DNA of 64,000 nucleotides from an uncultured Bacilli bacterium. GTDB taxonomy: Bacteria; Bacillota_I; Bacilli_A; RFN20; CAG-826. Shown piece after piece: positions 61,045 through 64,000 of this stretch. The stretch's first letter is position 1. Every line of letters begins with the position of its first letter. The position numbers and the translations under genes were made by a program. Where the stretch lies: positions 186,001 to 250,000 of the forward strand of contig CAKUXV010000001.1 in NCBI GenBank assembly GCA_934700895.1, given 5' to 3'. The notes under the pieces were generated by a model, which saw only the letters and a list, made by a program, of their open reading frames with translations, searched no databases and was not told the origin of the DNA.

Positions 61045-62412
61045 ATGGGAGTAAAAATTGTTGACACGGCCCTCCGAGACGGTTCGCAATCCCTGCTTGC
61101 CACGCGCTTAACGACGGAAGAGATTCTTCGCGTTGCGCCTTTAATGGACCAAGCGGGTTTCTATGCGTTAGAAGTCTGGGGCGGGGCGACTTTTGATTCG
61201 TGCCTTCGTTTCTTGGACGAAGACCCCTGGGAGAGGCTAAGAGCGATTCGCAAAGCCTGTCCGAACACGAAGCTTCAAATGCTTTTCCGTGGGCAAAACA
61301 TCTTGGGATATCACCATTACCCGGACGATATCGTCGAGAAATTTGTCCAGAAATCGCTAGAAAACGGCATCGACATCATTCGTGTCTTCGACGCGCTTAA
61401 TGATGTACGCAACCTCAAATCCGCGGTGGACGCCTGCAAGAAATACGGCGGCCATTGCCAAATCGCCCTTTCCTATACGACGAGCCCGATTCACACGGTT
61501 TCCTATTATGTAGAACTCGCCAAAGAAATTGAGAAGATGGGCGCCGATAGCCTTTGCATTAAAGATATGGCGGGCGTTTTGCTTCCTGAAGACGCCTATT
61601 CCCTCATCACCCAATTGAAGAAGGACACCAAACTGCCAATTGAACTCCATAGCCACTGCACGGGTGGGGTTTGCTCGCTCACCTATCGCCGCGCGATTGA
61701 AGCGGGCGTCGATATTATCGACACGGCTCTCTCGCCTTTAAGCGGTGGAACTTCCCAACCCCCGACCGAAGCCTTCAACTATGCTTTGAAAGGCACTCAA
61801 TACGACCCCAAACTCAACCAAGAAAAATTGGATGAAGCGGCCGCGATCCTTAATCCAATCAAAGAAAAATACCTCAAAAAAGGCATCTTGAAGCCCAAGG
61901 CGCTTTCCTGCAACCCGAGCATTTTGAAATACCAAGTTCCCGGCGGTATGCTCTCCAACCTCATGAGCCAACTTGAAAAGCAAGGTGCCATGGATAAATA
62001 CGACGCGGTTTTGCAAGAAGTTCCGCGGGTTAGAAAAGACCTCGGATATCCGCCTCTTGTCACCCCGCTTTCCCAGATGGTGGGCACCCAAGCCGTTATG
62101 AACGTCATCACGGGAGAACGTTATAAGATGGTCCCCAAGGAAATTAAAGACTATCTCCATGGTTTATACGGCAAAGCCCCGGCGCCCGTAGATCCGGCGA
62201 TCCAAAAGAAGATCATTGGCAACGACGAGGTGATCACCTATCGCCCTGCCGATAAACTGGCCCCGGAATTTGAAGAGCTAAAGAAGAAATACAAGAAGAT
62301 TGCCAAGACGGATGAAGACGTCCTTTCGATTGCCTTGTTTGATCAAGTGGCCATCTCGTTCTTAAAGAAGAAATACGGACTGGAGGCGGAGGAATTCTCC
62401 GTTAGCCTATGA
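61045..62412 (+). CDS. oadA: Oxaloacetate decarboxylase alpha chain (carboxyltransferase)
   Basis: Carboxyltransferase of the Na+-pumping decarboxylase: moves CO2 from oxaloacetate to protein-bound biotin. 455 residues. TIM-barrel signatures: IVDTALRDGSQSLLATRL, metal and catalytic segments in SLCIKDMAGVLLPEDA and LPIELHSHCTGGVC, and TALSPLSGGTSQPPTEA. The C-terminal biotin domain of the usual alpha chain is absent; the carrier is a separate gene downstream. Shine-Dalgarno AAAAGGAG. Its stop overlaps oadG by ATGA. Confidence 0.95.
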   Translation: MGVKIVDTALRDGSQSLLATRLTTEEILRVAPLMDQAGFYALEVWGGATFDSCLRFLDEDPWERLRAIRKACPNTKLQMLFRGQNILGYHHYPDDIVEKFVQKSLENGIDIIRVFDALNDVRNLKSAVDACKKYGGHCQIALSYTTSPIHTVSYYVELAKEIEKMGADSLCIKDMAGVLLPEDAYSLITQLKKDTKLPIELHSHCTGGVCSLTYRRAIEAGVDIIDTALSPLSGGTSQPPTEAFNYALKGTQYDPKLNQEKLDEAAAILNPIKEKYLKKGILKPKALSCNPSILKYQVPGGMLSNLMSQLEKQGAMDKYDAVLQEVPRVRKDLGYPPLVTPLSQMVGTQAVMNVITGERYKMVPKEIKDYLHGLYGKAPAPVDPAIQKKIIGNDEVITYRPADKLAPEFEELKKKYKKIAKTDEDVLSIALFDQVAISFLKKKYGLEAEEFSVSL

Positions 62413-62717
62413 CGGTTCTTTTTGAAAGCTCTTCCTTCCACTGGGACATCAACAATTTTGGAGACGCCGCCCTTCTATCGCTATTATGCGTCTTGATGGT
62501 CTTCGTGGTTTTGGCCGTCATCACATTGATTCTAATGGGTCTCAACCAGATTCGCGCCTTAGACGTCAAAGAAACCGTCACGATGCAAGATGGGACGGTC
62601 TTAGATGAAGACGCGATTGCTGCGGTGCTTGTTGCGAGCATCGATTACCGCAAGTCCACCAAAGAAGATTTCAAAGTCGTCAGCTGCAAACTCATCGATG
62701 AGGAGAAGAAAAAATGA
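62409..62717 (+). CDS. oadG: Oxaloacetate decarboxylase gamma chain
   Basis: Small anchor subunit of 102 residues with one membrane helix (about 20-44, LLSLLCVLMVFVVLAVITLILMG) and a cytosolic tail. The VFVVLAVITLILMG core matches OadG proteins. Overlaps both neighbours (ATGA with oadA, four bases with the biotin carrier gene), so all are coupled. Confidence 0.85.
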   Translation: MTVLFESSSFHWDINNFGDAALLSLLCVLMVFVVLAVITLILMGLNQIRALDVKETVTMQDGTVLDEDAIAAVLVASIDYRKSTKEDFKVVSCKLIDEEKKK

Positions 62718-63091
62718 GAATCTACAAAGTCAAAGTCAACGGAAAGACCTTTGAGGTCAAAATCCTTTCCGTTTCGGAAACCGAACCCTTGGAAGTGGGA
62801 ACCGTGAAAGCGGCCTCTGCCGCTCAAACAGCGGCTCCTACCGCGCCAGCCCCCGCTACCCCCGCAGGCCCCGTTTCCAGCAAACCCGTCGAATCCCCGA
62901 TGCAAGGAACGATCCTTGACGTGAAGGTCAAAGTGGGCGACGAAGTGAAAGCCGGGGATACCCTTTTGATTCTCGAAGCCATGAAACTCGAAAACGAAAT
63001 CAAAGCCCCAAGTAACGGCAAGGTTTTGGAAATCCGCGTCCAAAAAGGCGCGTCGGTAAACAGCAAGGACGTTTTAGTCGTCTTGGGGTAA
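62714..63091 (+). CDS. Biotin carrier protein of the decarboxylase
   Basis: Protein of 125 residues: N-terminal strand (MRIYKVKVNGKTFEVKI), an Ala/Pro-rich flexible linker (about 37-58), and a biotinyl domain with the biotinylated Lys in EAMKLEN near residue 92 and conserved SPMQGTILDV. It swings carboxybiotin from OadA to the membrane subunit OadB. Confidence 0.95.
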   Translation: MRIYKVKVNGKTFEVKILSVSETEPLEVGTVKAASAAQTAAPTAPAPATPAGPVSSKPVESPMQGTILDVKVKVGDEVKAGDTLLILEAMKLENEIKAPSNGKVLEIRVQKGASVNSKDVLVVLG

Positions 63092-63097
63092 GAGGCC

Positions 63098-64000
63098 ATG
63101 ACCGCGCTTCTATATAACGATGTCGGCGGTTTCTTCCAAGGTTTTTGGGAGAACACCGGCTTCGCCCAATTCTTTACCGATGGGGGATGGAAAAACCTCA
63201 TCATGATAGCAGTGGCTATATTGCTGCTATATCTGGCCATTTTCCGGAAGGCCGAGCCCTATTTGCTTATCCCAATGGGCGTGGGGATGTTGCTCGCTAA
63301 CCTTCCGCTCTCTCACATCATGGACCCCGTCTATAAGACGGTGGATGGCGGTAATGCCATTTGGGTGGAGCACGTCGAATACAAAGGCTTGCTTGGCCTG
63401 TTTTATCCCAATGGCGAAGACGTCAAACAAATCGCGGGGTATGAAGGGCTATTAGGCGTCCTTTATAACGGCATTAAATACGAAATCTACCCCTGCCTTA
63501 TTTTCCTTGGCATTGGAGCAACGACTGATTTCGGTCCATTGATCTCCAACCCCAAGACCATGCTTCTTGGCGCAGCTGCCCAAATCGGCATCTTCGTCAC
63601 GTTCATGCTTGCCGTTGCCTGTGGGTTCACCCCTGCTCAGGCCGGTTCAATTGGCATCATCGGGGGAGCCGATGGCCCCACGGCCATTTTGACGACCACA
63701 AAACTGGCCCCCGAACTCCTCTCATCGATTGCCATTGCCGCCTATTCCTACATGGCTCTTGTCCCCTTCATTCAGCCTCCGGTCATCCGTTTGCTGACGA
63801 CCAAGAAGGAACGCATGATCCACATGGATATGCCCAAACCCGTCTCCAAAACCAAGAAAATCATCTTCCCGATTTTGGTAACGGCCATCGTTGTCCTCAT
63901 CGTTCCTAGCTGCGCACCCCTTATTGGTTGCTTGATGTTTGGCAACCTCATCAAAGAAAGCGGTGTTGTTCCTAAGCTAGTGGAAAACGCCTCGAACGCC
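63098..64000 (+). CDS. oadB: Oxaloacetate decarboxylase beta chain (3' partial)
   Basis: Membrane subunit that decarboxylates carboxybiotin and pumps Na+. The frame is open from ATG 63098 to the window end (301 codons). Helices alternate along it, and the signature GIIGGADGPTAILTTTKLAP with the Na+-binding Asp is present near residue 190. An N-terminal extension with DVGGFFQGFWENTGFAQF precedes the first helix. It may equally serve a methylmalonyl-CoA or glutaconyl-CoA decarboxylase, but OadA points to oxaloacetate. Confidence 0.94.
   Translation, partial: MTALLYNDVGGFFQGFWENTGFAQFFTDGGWKNLIMIAVAILLLYLAIFRKAEPYLLIPMGVGMLLANLPLSHIMDPVYKTVDGGNAIWVEHVEYKGLLGLFYPNGEDVKQIAGYEGLLGVLYNGIKYEIYPCLIFLGIGATTDFGPLISNPKTMLLGAAAQIGIFVTFMLAVACGFTPAQAGSIGIIGGADGPTAILTTTKLAPELLSSIAIAAYSYMALVPFIQPPVIRLLTTKKERMIHMDMPKPVSKTKKIIFPILVTAIVVLIVPSCAPLIGCLMFGNLIKESGVVPKLVENASNA

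Overview
The window looks like a chromosomal segment of an uncultured, anaerobic, fermentative Bacillota (Firmicutes) of the Erysipelotrichales / mollicute-related kind. Evidence: ylbF-rsmD-coaD in Bacillus-like order, RNase J, an Spx protein, long-form HPF, an S1-domain gene next to pgi, DegV, methylglyoxal synthase, and a Na+-pumping oxaloacetate decarboxylase with a BioY biotin transporter. Genes end with TGA as well as TAA and TAG, so the code is the standard bacterial one. Taxonomy is inferred from gene content only.

Layout: 1-6200 is a cell-surface polysaccharide locus (sugar epimerase, LicD, GT4 glycosyltransferase, flippase, acetyltransferase, undecaprenyl-phosphate sugar transferase) that is visibly AT-richer than the rest. 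6250-14557 holds a cation exchanger, a large OB-fold lipoprotein, a phosphohexomutase, an acetyltransferase, a VUT queuosine-precursor transporter under a preQ1-like riboswitch, an SDR enzyme and a nucleotidyltransferase. 14719-17182 carries two ATPases of the AAA+/DUF4143 type, one broken by an in-frame stop. 17496-17952 is a five-tRNA cluster. 18135-23533 has pgi, an S1 gene, an IspD/TarI-like enzyme, a HAD phosphatase, a LemA-like protein and an ABC-F ATPase. 23534-28100 is gene-poor and eroded: a 47-residue acidic protein behind three cre-like operators, a decayed lipoprotein gene, tRNA-Leu, mgtE and a decayed GT2 gene. 28213-37871 holds PduL, a TSCPD protein, a repeat-rich exported protein, metK under a SAM-clan leader, hpf, HAD, unknown genes, degV and mgsA. 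38158-46077 is a second eroded zone: three broken ATPase genes and a broken membrane-protein gene around one intact macrolide-type ABC transporter. 46138-60794 is dense housekeeping. 60213-64000 has bioY and the oxaloacetate decarboxylase operon, which runs off the right edge.

Three themes stand out. First, many genes have a sigma-A type -10 hexamer only 6-10 bases before the start codon and no Shine-Dalgarno, which predicts widespread leaderless mRNAs. Second, five paralogous or analogous AAA ATPase genes sit here, four of them broken, and most have their own dyad-symmetric sequence at the promoter. Third, the leaders carry small regulatory RNAs: a compact SAM-clan riboswitch without a visible kink-turn before metK, and a preQ1-I-like element before the VUT transporter. 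Frameshifted genes are numerous, so real decay and indel errors in the assembly must be told apart.
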